The notes under the pieces are model-generated. The model was not told the origin of the DNA and made no database searches. It saw only the letters and a program-made list of their open reading frames with translations. A DNA stretch of 11,350 nt from DTU078 sp002397345 (GTDB lineage Bacteria; Bacillota; Clostridia; Oscillospirales; CAG-272). Made by a program: the position numbers and the translations under genes. Numbering within the stretch: the stretch's first letter is position 1; each line of letters begins with the position of its first letter. Below are positions 1 to 5,935 of the stretch, piece after piece. The stretch is taken from the NCBI GenBank assembly GCA_937875545.1, contig CALLYE010000106.1, positions 1 to 11,350 on the forward strand. Reading direction: 5' to 3'.

Positions 1-1
1 G

Positions 2-157
2 TTCGGCGGACCGTCTGCGGTCAGCGGCTACATAATGGCGAAAAACATGGGCGGCGACCACACTCTGACGGGTCAAATCACGCTGATGACGACGTTCGCG
101 TGTATGTTCACTATCTTCGGCGGTGTGTTTCTGCTTAAATTGGCGGGGCTGATATAA
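2..157 (+). CDS. AEC-family (auxin efflux carrier-like) permease, C-terminal fragment
   Basis: Only the last 51 codons are inside the window; the gene enters from the left edge in frame 2. The visible part starts with a GPSAVSGYIMAKNMGGD segment, then a hydrophobic helix rich in F, L and G that ends in LLKLAGLI. A P-S-A-x-x-x-Y-x-M-A-x-x-M-G-G-D element followed by a last transmembrane helix is characteristic of AEC-family secondary transporters (malate permease / YfdV type). These are inner-membrane carriers of organic anions. The substrate cannot be read from this fragment. The stop is 27-30 nt before the next gene, with no hairpin between them, so the two may be cotranscribed. Confidence 0.75.
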   Translation, partial: FGGPSAVSGYIMAKNMGGDHTLTGQITLMTTFACMFTIFGGVFLLKLAGLI

Positions 158-187
158 AAATAATTATAATTCGGAGATAAAAAATTG

Positions 188-643
188 ATGCCGAAAATTG
201 AACTTACCAATATGGTGATGATCCGCGACACGGTTACGGGAAAGGTGCTTGCGCTTGACAGGGTGAAGAGCTGGCGCGGTATCACCTTTCCCGGCGGTCA
301 CCTCGAGGATGGCGAGAGCCTTTACGACAGCGCCGTCCGCGAGGTTAAAGAAGAAACGGGGCTTGATGTGCGCAATCTGCAGTCATGCGGGTTCATGCAC
401 TGGTATAATAATAAAACCGGCGACAGGTATTTTACATACTTTTATAAAACGAGTGACTTTTCCGGTACGCTGATCGATGAAACCGAAGAGGGCAAGGTCT
501 TTTGGGCGAATATATCCGATATTCCGGCGGAACGCCTTTCGCCGAACATGGAAAAATATCTGCCGATGTTCGGCGACAACGGCTACAGCGAGGCGTTTTG
601 CTCGTGGAACGACGACGAACCGTGGGAGATAGTGTATAAATGA
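188..643 (+). CDS. Nudix hydrolase, MutT / 8-oxo-dGTP diphosphatase-like
   Basis: This is a 151-residue single-domain Nudix protein, a typical length for the family. The Nudix box is complete: G37, E43, R51-E52, E55-E56 and G58 fit GX5EX7REUXEEXGU, and the E52/E55/E56 set should bind the catalytic Mg2+. Such enzymes cleave nucleoside diphosphates linked to another group. The fold resembles MutT-like housecleaning enzymes, but the substrate cannot be fixed from sequence. The C-terminus ends in an acidic and aromatic stretch (SWNDDEPWEIVYK). Start choice: a GGAG lies at 173-176. A TTG at 185 has 8-nt spacing and the ATG at 188 has 11-nt spacing; I prefer ATG but either is possible, and the product differs by one residue. 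Confidence 0.9.
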   Translation: MPKIELTNMVMIRDTVTGKVLALDRVKSWRGITFPGGHLEDGESLYDSAVREVKEETGLDVRNLQSCGFMHWYNNKTGDRYFTYFYKTSDFSGTLIDETEEGKVFWANISDIPAERLSPNMEKYLPMFGDNGYSEAFCSWNDDEPWEIVYK

Positions 644-653
644 GGGCGAGAGT

Positions 654-1028
654 ATGAATCGTGAGAAAGGGCTTGCCTATTGCGGACTGGCATGCTGTGT
701 TTGCAGTGAAAATAAATTATGCGCCGGATGTCGGAATGACGGCTGTAAAAACAAAGAATGGTGCAAGCATTTTAATTGTTGTAAAGAAAAAGGATTGAAC
801 GGCTGCTGGGAATGCGACGAATTTCCCTGCGGCGGAATGCATTATAAAGTTAGAATATTAGCGTTCACCGAATATATCAGACAAAACGGCGAAGAAAAGA
901 TGTTTAATTGCCTTGAACGAAATGAGAAAAAAGGCGTTCTATATCATTATCCGGGTCAACTTGTCGGAGATTATGACAAATGCGAAACCGTGGATGATGT
1001 GATAGAGATGTTGAAAGGGAGGCAATAA
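654..1028 (+). CDS. DUF3795 family cysteine-rich protein
   Basis: The product is 124 residues with 13 cysteines in the first 60 (for example C10, C14/15, C17, C23, C26, C31, C37, C42/43, C51, C54, C59), including C-x-x-C pairs and an ECDEFPC motif. The opening YCGLxCxxC and the later CxECDEFPC are the signature of DUF3795 proteins, which are frequent in clostridia and archaea. They are presumed to bind zinc or another metal, and no activity is established that I can name. The C-terminal half is an ordinary helical segment. GAGG at 642-645 gives 8-nt spacing to the ATG and overlaps the Nudix stop. The stop is directly adjacent to the next ATG, so these genes are probably cotranscribed. Confidence 0.8.
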   Translation: MNREKGLAYCGLACCVCSENKLCAGCRNDGCKNKEWCKHFNCCKEKGLNGCWECDEFPCGGMHYKVRILAFTEYIRQNGEEKMFNCLERNEKKGVLYHYPGQLVGDYDKCETVDDVIEMLKGRQ

Positions 1029-1685
1029 ATGGCAACGTGGATGACGCATTTCAGGATAGCAGATTTTTATATCGACGAGCTGACGAAGTATGGCATTGAT
1101 ATACCGAATTTTATTTTCGCGAACATCGCCCCTGATTGCGGTATACTCAACGAGGACAGGCTTACATATACACCGAGTAAAGAAATATCGCATTTCGGTC
1201 ACAGCGGCGGGCGTGATTTTAAAAAATATATTACCATGTATTTATCTGATAAATCTGATATCCCATAATTTTCATTTTATATTGGTTATTACCTGCACCT
1301 TTTGTGAGATGAAGCGTTTGTGTTTAATATTAGTCGTCCTATGAAAGAAAGATATCTACATTTGTTCGAAAATGAAACTGATGGATTATGGTCGTTTAAA
1401 CGTGATTGGTATGACCTTGATAAATTATTTATTACGAGAAATCCGGATTTCAGAGCATTTAAAATATTTACTAATATAAAGTCTTTTCCGAATACATATT
1501 TTAGCTTTTTCTCGTCTGAAGCGTTTGATAAACAATTAAATCGGATACGTGATTTTTATCTTGAGCCGACGGAGGGGTATGAGCGTGAATATTTATACCT
1601 CTCCGAAGCGAAAATAGACGATTTCGTCTTAAAAACAGCTAAAAAGTTTAGAGAGAACATTTTTTCTCTTTTAAACAATTTATAA
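1029..1685 (+). pseudogene. Zinc-dependent phospholipase C-family gene, broken by two in-frame stops
   Basis: The first piece (79 codons, MATWMTHFRIADFYIDEL, then FANIAPDCGILNED and KEISHFGH) matches the N-terminus of bacterial zinc-dependent phospholipase C-like proteins. It stops at TAA 1266-1268. The same frame then reads FSFYIGYYLHLL, a TGA at 1305-1307, and continues DEAFVFNISRPMKERY to a natural stop at 1683-1685. Because both halves share one frame, no indel is needed: the 218-codon gene carries two nonsense codons. The second stop sits inside the H-L-L-x-D element, where a metal-binding His/Asp pair is expected, so the product would lack its core. A strong GGGAGG at 1017-1022 is still present 6 nt before the ATG, and the ATG directly follows the DUF3795 stop. 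Decay is therefore probably recent. Sequencing error is the alternative. Confidence 0.75.
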
Positions 1686-1711
1686 TATTTAAGTTGGGGG
1701 AAATTGGTATT

Positions 1712-2275
1712 ATGGATCATATCACAATGGCAAATCAACTTAAGGCGGCAGGAATACAATTCTCCGATGGGTTGACAGAAGCGGAAATACAAAAAATTGA
1801 AAAAATTTATGATATCAGATTTCCAGAATCCTTGCGTAGTTTTTACAGGCTTGGTGTACCTTTTTCTGAAGATGAAAACGAATTTCCACGGTGGACAGAT
1901 GTTTCAGACGCGAACATCTCCAAAATAAAAGAGCGGATCCAAGCGCCGATTAAACAGCTATTATTTCCTATTAAAAAAGAAGATTTCTGGCTCTCCGGTT
2001 GGGGTAAAAGAGCGGAATCAACAGATGAAGCTATCGCGCAATTCATGGAGATTGCCATGAAAGCGCCCCGGTTGATACCGATATATTCACACCGTTATGT
2101 GCCGCAGCTTGACGGAGTGGATGACTCTCCGGTTATTTCCGCTGTTGGACGCGATATTATTTATTACGGCAGCAATCTGCATGAATATTTACGGCATGAG
2201 TTTCTTGATAAATGGCATTACACTGCAAATTGTATGTATATCCCATTCTGGAGCGATATAATAGAGGGCATGTAA
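1712..2275 (+). CDS. SMI1/KNR4 (SUKH superfamily) protein
   Basis: The protein is about 187 residues. Near the N-terminus it has LTEAEIQKIEKIYDIRFPE followed by a helix-turn with LRSFYRLGVPFSE, the usual SUKH opening in which a helix precedes 'F-P-x-x-L/Y'. The C-terminal half has the YSHRYVP and DDSPVISAVGRDIIYYGSNL strand-turn pattern of the family. SUKH proteins include many immunity proteins that neutralise polymorphic nuclease toxins, and also non-immunity members. No toxin gene is next to this one, so it may be an orphan immunity gene or serve another role. Start: a GGGGG run at 1696-1700 lies 11 nt before ATG 1712. A TTG at 1694 would add six residues but would overlap that run. It lies 26 nt after the broken phospholipase gene. 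Confidence 0.8.
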   Translation: MDHITMANQLKAAGIQFSDGLTEAEIQKIEKIYDIRFPESLRSFYRLGVPFSEDENEFPRWTDVSDANISKIKERIQAPIKQLLFPIKKEDFWLSGWGKRAESTDEAIAQFMEIAMKAPRLIPIYSHRYVPQLDGVDDSPVISAVGRDIIYYGSNLHEYLRHEFLDKWHYTANCMYIPFWSDIIEGM

Positions 2276-2301
2276 CCATATGATTAAAAAGGTATAAAAT
2301 A

Positions 2302-3103
2302 ATGAACACAGCCATTCAATTCGGAATGCCCACCCTGCTTGAGATAAAATCGCCCGAAGTCTGCGCGGCGCTCTGCCGCAAGCTGGGGCTTAAATTTATT
2401 GAGCTTAACATGAACCTGCCGGAATATCAGGTCGAGCGTATGGACGCCGCGCAGCTTGCCGGGATTGCAGAGCGGTACGGCATATTTTACACCATGCATT
2501 TTGACGATTATAACACTCCCTGTGATTTCAACGATAAAATCGCGGCGGCGTATACCGAAACGGTGCTGCAGACGATTGAAATCGCGAAGCGGCTGGGCAT
2601 GCCGGTGTTGAATATGCATCTGCACTCCGGCACATTTTTTACTCTGCCCGACAGGAAGGTGTTTCTTTTCGAAGAATACGCGGACGAATATATGAAAAAG
2701 CTGACCGTCTTTCGCGACGTCTGCACAGCGGCTGTCGGAGACGCCGATATTAAAATTTGCGTGGAGAACTGCGGAGATTTCGGTACCAGACCATACATAC
2801 GTAAATCACTGGAGTTATTACTGGAAAGCCCCGCTTTCGCCATGACGTTCGATATCGGTCATAACGCCGCGGGTGATTATTCAGACGAACCGACTTATGG
2901 AACATATAAACAGACTGCACCACATGCACATCCATGACGCGAGCGGTCGAAAAAATCATCTTATATTGGGCGAAGGTGAAGTTGATTTGGCGAAATATCT
3001 TGATTTGGCAAGTTCGCGCAACTGCCGGGCGGTAATTGAGGTTAAAACAGTCGCGGGACTGCGCCGGTCGGCAGAGTGGCTGAAAGAACGGGGTTGGCTG
3101 TGA
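2302..3103 (+). pseudogene. Sugar-phosphate isomerase/epimerase-like (AP endonuclease 2 / xylose isomerase-like TIM barrel), frameshifted
   Basis: Codons 1-196 read in frame 1 and carry TIM-barrel metal-site motifs: H106 and H108 in NMHLHSGT, E155 in CVENCGD and D184/H187 in FDIGH. The frame then runs into unrelated residues and stops at 2935-2937. The conserved continuation (RLMEHINRLHHMHIHDASGR, GEGEVDLAKYL, AVIEVKT) is in frame 2 from about 2890. One extra base, most simply one of the two C residues in 'gaaccgactt' at about 2889-2891, explains the switch. Removing it gives a 266-residue protein of normal family length. These enzymes interconvert keto sugars or related polyols using a divalent metal; the substrate is not deducible. 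As written, the last barrel strands and the HIHD metal ligands are lost. It could be a real lesion or a sequencing error. Confidence 0.8.
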
Positions 3104-3999
3104 ACATTGAGATAATTCCCGCTACACTCTGCGACGCGGACGCGCTTGTCGCTATCCAGCAAAAGGCGTTCAAGCGGCTATACGACATTTACCGCGACGA
3201 AGGCAGCCCTTATCTGCGCGGCGCGGACGAAATCGCGCGCTGGCTGGGGCGTCCGAACTGGCGGGTCTATAAAATCACAGCGGACGGCGTTTTATGCGGC
3301 GGCGTTTCGTTTTGCGAGCGGAACGGCATGCCCGGCGTGTATTATCTTGCGCGGATTTATGTGCTTCCGGAACTGCAGGGCAGGGGTATCGCAAGCACGG
3401 CGATTCTCCTGTGCGAGCAAACAGTGGCTAACGCCAACCTCTGGACGCTGGATTTTCCGGCAGATCAACCCGCCAACCGCCGCTGTTACGAGAAAGCGGA
3501 CTATATTGACACAGGCGAGCGCCGGGAGCAAAGCGGCGGCGCGGTTACACTTGCGTATATGGAGAAAAAACTGCCAAACTTCCGTGATATAAAACATCAC
3601 ATCGATAACCCCGTTGTCCGCGAAATTTTAGCTGCCAGCGCATTTGACCCGTCGCCGGAGAATATGAACAAAAAAGCGGCGGAGTTTCGCCTCCATAACG
3701 ATTGGCAGCTCTGCGGATGGGTGGAAAACGGTGAAATATTGGGCGGTTGCGGATTTAAGATTCACGGCGACTATGTGGAAATACTCAACATTGCCGTAGC
3801 GGAGTGCGTCCGACACCATGGTATAGGCACTTCGATGATAATGGCTCTGCAAAAACAATACAAAATGGCAATCGAAGCCGAAACTGACGACGACGCGGTG
3901 GATTTTTACCGTAAACGCGGTTTTGCGGTTGTTTCATTCCAAAAATTTAACGTCCGGCGCTGGACATGTATACTGCCCGCGCCGGAGGCAAGTAAATAG
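3100..3999 (+). CDS. Tandem GNAT-family N-acetyltransferase (two GNAT domains)
   Basis: From the GTG at 3100 the product is 299 residues with two acetyltransferase domains. Domain 1 (about 1-155) has strand LARIYVLPEL followed by the acetyl-CoA-binding turn QGRGIAS at 93-99. Domain 2 (about 165-290) has LNIAVAE followed by RHHGIGTS at 238-245 and a DAVDFYRKRGFAVV C-terminal helix-strand at 265-278. GNAT enzymes move an acetyl group from acetyl-CoA to an amine; the acceptor here is unknown. Start: GTG 3100 overlaps the preceding stop as GTGA, which suggests translational coupling. A GTG at 3076 would add eight residues and overlap the upstream gene further. The next 190 nt after the stop contain no obvious + strand terminator. 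Confidence 0.85.
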   Translation: MNIEIIPATLCDADALVAIQQKAFKRLYDIYRDEGSPYLRGADEIARWLGRPNWRVYKITADGVLCGGVSFCERNGMPGVYYLARIYVLPELQGRGIASTAILLCEQTVANANLWTLDFPADQPANRRCYEKADYIDTGERREQSGGAVTLAYMEKKLPNFRDIKHHIDNPVVREILAASAFDPSPENMNKKAAEFRLHNDWQLCGWVENGEILGGCGFKIHGDYVEILNIAVAECVRHHGIGTSMIMALQKQYKMAIEAETDDDAVDFYRKRGFAVVSFQKFNVRRWTCILPAPEASK

Positions 4000-4024
4000 A
4001 ATATAGAAAAATCGCTTTAATATT

Positions 4025-4171
4025 TTATTTATAGCTAATGGTGACCGGCGATTCGTTTTCATTAAAGTAAACAACATCGCTGTCGGCATAATGCCAGACA
4101 TACTGCAGGATTTTCGGCTGCAGGATTCCGTTTACCGAATGATATTCGCGGAAATATGCCGACCAATCAGT
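4025..4171 (-). pseudogene. Possible C-terminal remnant of an unidentified gene
   Basis: The last 48 codons before a TAA at 4025-4027 read like real protein: TDWSAYFREYHSVNGILQP, then YVWHYADSDVVYFNENESP and TISYK. No start codon belongs to this segment. Upstream in the same frame lie an AT-rich tract and the terminator hairpin at 4191-4223, and reading through them gives low-complexity residues (FFIFYF). I read it as the tail of a gene whose body has been lost. I do not recognise the family. It could also be a chance open stretch. Confidence 0.35.
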
Positions 4172-4175
4172 AAAA

Positions 4176-4223
4176 TAAAAAATAAAAAAACCGCGTGTTT
4201 GGGTTAACAACCCAAACACGCGG
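4176..4223 (-). terminator. Rho-independent terminator of the DUF1861 unit
   Basis: The stem is a perfect 15-bp inverted repeat (4191-4205 against 4209-4223, ends CCGCG/CGCGG) with a 3-nt loop. On the minus strand it is followed by a T-rich tract (4190-4176). The orientation ends transcripts arriving from the DUF1861 gene and the tiny ORF at 4239-4352. Confidence 0.9.
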
Positions 4224-4238
4224 CACTGTTTATTGGTA

Positions 4239-4352
4239 TTATTGGAATCCACATCCGGAGAATAAATCTGCAAACAAGGTAAAACCGCCCATAAAAGCAG
4301 CTAAAACAATTCCACCCAGTATTGCGGGGTGTATCCCCCGTCCCTTGTTCAG
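4239..4352 (-). CDS. Probable tiny hydrophobic protein (37 codons), non-AUG start
   Basis: A reading frame downstream of DUF1861 gives a charged head (NKGRG), then IHPAILGGIVLAAFMGG, which is one transmembrane-like segment, then FTLFADLFSGCGFQ and TAA. The stop is 16 nt before the terminator hairpin, so the frame would neatly fill the 3' end of the transcript. The best start is a CTG at 4352-4350. It overlaps the DUF1861 stop as CTGA, the same geometry as the usual ATGA overlap, and an AGGG lies just before it. CTG starts are rare, and an ATG inside the frame would leave only 17 residues. If real, it is a small membrane peptide of unknown role coupled to DUF1861. The composition and position are visible; that it is coding is inference. 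Confidence 0.4.
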   Translation of the reverse strand: MNKGRGIHPAILGGIVLAAFMGGFTLFADLFSGCGFQ

Positions 4353-5305
4353 CGCCCTACAGGCGGCGCGCTGAAGGGATAGTCGATGGTGATGCGTCCC
4401 TCTCCCACATCGCCGATACCGCCGTACAGATCGGCTTTGCCATCGGCACGGAGGACAATGCCGGAGGTGAAGGTGCAGTCTGTTAAATCGGGCCGTTTAG
4501 CCGGTCCGGCGGGATAGCAGTCGCGTGTGCCAATAATCCGCGGAGTTGTGACGGTAAATGAAACGGGGTCAAATTCAAAAGCGGTGTTCATGTATACGCT
4601 CAGTCTTACACCGCTCTCGGTATCCTGCGAGAAGCTGTGGTGGCTGATCACACCGATATGACCGTTTTGCAGCATAATGGGCTGATTGCAGCCGCCCCAT
4701 TCGCCTTTGCCGAACAATTCCGGTATCGGCGGCGCGTTCAGTATCACTTCGTCAGTCAGCTCGTTTAAGTTGTTTATGACCGTGAAGCCTACAACCGCCG
4801 CGCTGCCGTAGAGTTTTTCAATCTGCTCATTGCGCGGGCGCGAGAATACGCCGATCCGGCCGTCCGGCATCTCCACCAGCCGGATATCCTTCATATAATT
4901 CGGCCCGGTAGTGAAATAAGTCAGTTCGTTCAAATCTTTTCCGCGATAGAAATAGCCGTAATAGGTATCGATCTCTCCGCTGCGCTTGCGCACATGCGTG
5001 CCGCCCAGCACCATCTCACCGTGAATCACCGATATAAAAGGGTCCTCCAGTTGCAGGGTGCGGAAATCCGCGACGCGAGTGTATTCGTCACAGCCGGTCT
5101 GTTCAAACAGCGCTACCCACGAGTTAGCCCATTCGCCGCGCCGCTCGACGCGACCGAAGATGACCTCCTTGCCGTTCCATTGGAAAGGTACCGAGCAGTT
5201 GTAGACATCCCAGCCCGGCACGCCGTGGAATGTAAGAACCGCGCTGTCATAAATCTTTTCTCCGCGCTGTGCTTCAAAACGCGCTTTTTGTTCTTGTAAC
5301 ATCAT
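4349..5305 (-). CDS. DUF1861 (MTP-1) family protein, predicted five-bladed beta-propeller
   Basis: The product is 318 residues, close to full family length. Motifs in order are FHGVPGWDVYNCSVPF, VIFGRVERRGEWANSW, DPFISVIHGEMVLGG, YYGYFYRGKDL, PNYMKDIRLVEMPDGRIGVF, GEWGGCNQPIMLQNGHIG and YPAGPAKRPDLTDCTFTSG. These repeated DxxxGxxG and DPF-type elements are characteristic of DUF1861. The fold is like that of glycoside hydrolase clans with five-bladed propellers, including GH130-type mannoside phosphorylases, so action on an oligosaccharide is plausible but not shown here. No signal peptide is visible, so it is cytoplasmic. A GGAGG at 5321-5317 lies 11 nt before the first of two adjacent ATG codons. 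No clear promoter was found between the tRNA terminator and this gene. Confidence 0.85.
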   Translation of the reverse strand: MMLQEQKARFEAQRGEKIYDSAVLTFHGVPGWDVYNCSVPFQWNGKEVIFGRVERRGEWANSWVALFEQTGCDEYTRVADFRTLQLEDPFISVIHGEMVLGGTHVRKRSGEIDTYYGYFYRGKDLNELTYFTTGPNYMKDIRLVEMPDGRIGVFSRPRNEQIEKLYGSAAVVGFTVINNLNELTDEVILNAPPIPELFGKGEWGGCNQPIMLQNGHIGVISHHSFSQDTESGVRLSVYMNTAFEFDPVSFTVTTPRIIGTRDCYPAGPAKRPDLTDCTFTSGIVLRADGKADLYGGIGDVGEGRITIDYPFSAPPVGR

Positions 5306-5377
5306 AAATTTTGTTTCCTCCGGTTTATTTTAAATTGATCGGCGAAGAAATGTCGCCCGCCATGCGATATTTTTTAT

Positions 5378-5401
5378 AAAAAAAGCAGCCCGTAGGCTGC
5401 T
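5378..5401 (-). terminator. Terminator of the tRNA-Arg/tRNA-His transcript
   Basis: A 7-bp stem (5384-5390 against 5395-5401, AGCAGCC/GGCTGCT) with a 4-nt loop is followed on the minus strand by a run of T. It begins 5 nt after the CCA end of tRNA-His. Confidence 0.9.
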
Positions 5402-5406
5402 CTATG

Positions 5407-5484
5407 TGGGGTGAATGATGGGAATCGAACCCACGGCCTTCAGGGCCACAACCTGACGCTCTAACCAACTGAGCTACACCCACC
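5407..5484 (-). tRNA. tRNA-His (anticodon GTG)
   Basis: The minus strand gives a full cloverleaf. The acceptor arm is GTGGGTG/CATTCAC (5483-5477 against 5417-5411). The D arm starts GCTCAGTTGGTTAGAGC. The anticodon stem is TCAGG/CCTGA around loop TTGTGGC with anticodon GTG, and the T arm has GTTCGATTC. The tRNA-His-specific extra G at -1 (5484) faces discriminator C73 (5410), and CCA is encoded (5409-5407). It is the second gene of a two-tRNA unit. Confidence 0.96.
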
Positions 5485-5516
5485 ATACTAATAATTAGCG
5501 TATCAGAAACCAGACA

Positions 5517-5550
5517 TTAGTGGAATGGAGGTTCGTCCGAACTCCACTAA
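5517..5550 (-). other. Hairpin in the spacer between the two tRNA genes
   Basis: An 8-bp stem (5517-5524, TTAGTGGA, against 5543-5550) encloses a second 4-bp stem (5531-5534 against 5539-5542) with one unpaired side. It sits in the 96-nt spacer between tRNA-Arg and tRNA-His and has no T-run after it on the minus strand, so it does not look like a terminator. It may guide processing of the precursor, or it may have no role. Confidence 0.4.
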
Positions 5551-5580
5551 GTCACAACTCCCGGTTTTTATTAATTGTTT

Positions 5581-5657
5581 TGGCGTACCCGGGGGGATTC
5601 GAACCCTCGGCCTACTGCTTAGAAGGCAGTTGCTCTATCCGGCTGAGCTACGGGTAC
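5581..5657 (-). tRNA. tRNA-Arg (anticodon TCT)
   Basis: The minus strand has acceptor arm GTACCCG/CGGGTAC (5657-5651 against 5591-5585) and discriminator G. The anticodon stem ACTGC/GCAGT surrounds loop CTTCTAA with anticodon TCT, reading AGA. The T arm has GTTCGAATC, and CCA is encoded at 5583-5581. It is the first gene of the tRNA unit. Confidence 0.96.
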
Positions 5658-5678
5658 AAATTATCGGATACGCCCGAT

Positions 5679-5707
5679 ATTATAGCACGATAACGAGCAT
5701 TTGTCAA
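5679..5707 (-). promoter_or_regulatory. Consensus sigma-A promoter of the tRNA unit
   Basis: A perfect TTGACA (5707-5702) and a perfect TATAAT (5684-5679) are separated by 17 nt. The -10 is 21 nt upstream of mature tRNA-Arg. This fits strong constitutive tRNA transcription. Confidence 0.93.
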
Positions 5708-5781
5708 GCGTAAAAATGTGAACATGTTATTGATTCGTGATAATTTTTAGTATGTCTAATCAACGTAAAACCCGCCCACGA

Positions 5782-5810
5782 TTGACAGAGCCGAAACAAT
5801 GCGATATAAT
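5782..5810 (+). promoter_or_regulatory. Consensus sigma-A promoter upstream of the yjbR-like gene, with a palindrome over the -10
   Basis: A perfect TTGACA (5782-5787) and TATAAT (5805-5810) have a 17-nt spacer. A perfect 13-bp palindrome, CGATAT-A-ATATCG (5802-5814), covers the -10 and could be a repressor site. It faces away from the tRNA promoter about 75 nt away. Confidence 0.88.
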
Positions 5811-5828
5811 ATCGTTCGAGTATACATC

Positions 5829-5845
5829 CTCGGAATTAATCCGAG
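5829..5845 (+). other. Small hairpin in the 5' leader
   Basis: A 6-bp stem CTCGGA/TCCGAG with a 5-nt loop lies about 12 nt after the predicted transcription start and 12 nt before the GGAGG at 5857-5861. No T-run follows. It may protect the 5' end of the mRNA. Confidence 0.5.
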
Positions 5846-5869
5846 TTTAGCATTCTGGAGGAATAGACA

Positions 5870-5935
5870 ATGGCAAGCCACCCAATTTACCGGTTCTGCG
5901 CCGAACCGAACGATTTTAAGCCGATAGTGCCATGA
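5870..5935 (+). pseudogene. N-terminal stub of a pRiA4b ORF-3-like (IS1096 passenger TnpR-like) gene, now a 21-codon leader ORF
   Basis: A strong TGGAGGA (5856-5862) precedes this ATG by 7 nt. The product opens MASHPIYRFCAEPNDFKP and stops after 21 codons. That opening resembles, from memory, proteins of the plasmid pRiA4b ORF-3 family in clostridia, which start M-A-x-x-P-I-Y-x-F-x-A-E-L-x-D-x-x-P. The rest of such a gene (normally far longer) is absent. The stop overlaps the next gene's ATG as ATGA. I read it as a gene start that was cut off by deletion, with its promoter, leader and ribosome binding site now serving the downstream gene. It could instead be a genuine short leader peptide. 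Confidence 0.55.

Noticed and set aside
1266..1307. Stop-codon recoding (selenocysteine or read-through) in the phospholipase-like gene
   Set aside because: One of the two stops is TAA, which is not used for selenocysteine, and other genes here use TGG for Trp and stop at TGA, so an altered code is unlikely.
2880..2937. Programmed frameshift in the isomerase/epimerase-like gene
   Set aside because: No slippery heptamer or downstream stem is visible at the switch point and the family is normally read in one frame.
4239..4273. N-terminal part of an 82-codon minus-strand frame (4025-4273) as one intact protein
   Set aside because: The frame crosses a perfect 15-bp terminator stem and its T-tract, giving low-complexity residues there, so the whole is not a believable gene.
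5525..5713. 62-codon + strand open frame
   Set aside because: It runs antisense through tRNA-Arg and its promoter; the tRNA fold explains the sequence.
5708..5781. Additional gene or RNA between the divergent promoters
   Set aside because: I see only AT-rich spacer with no start signal, hairpin or frame of note.
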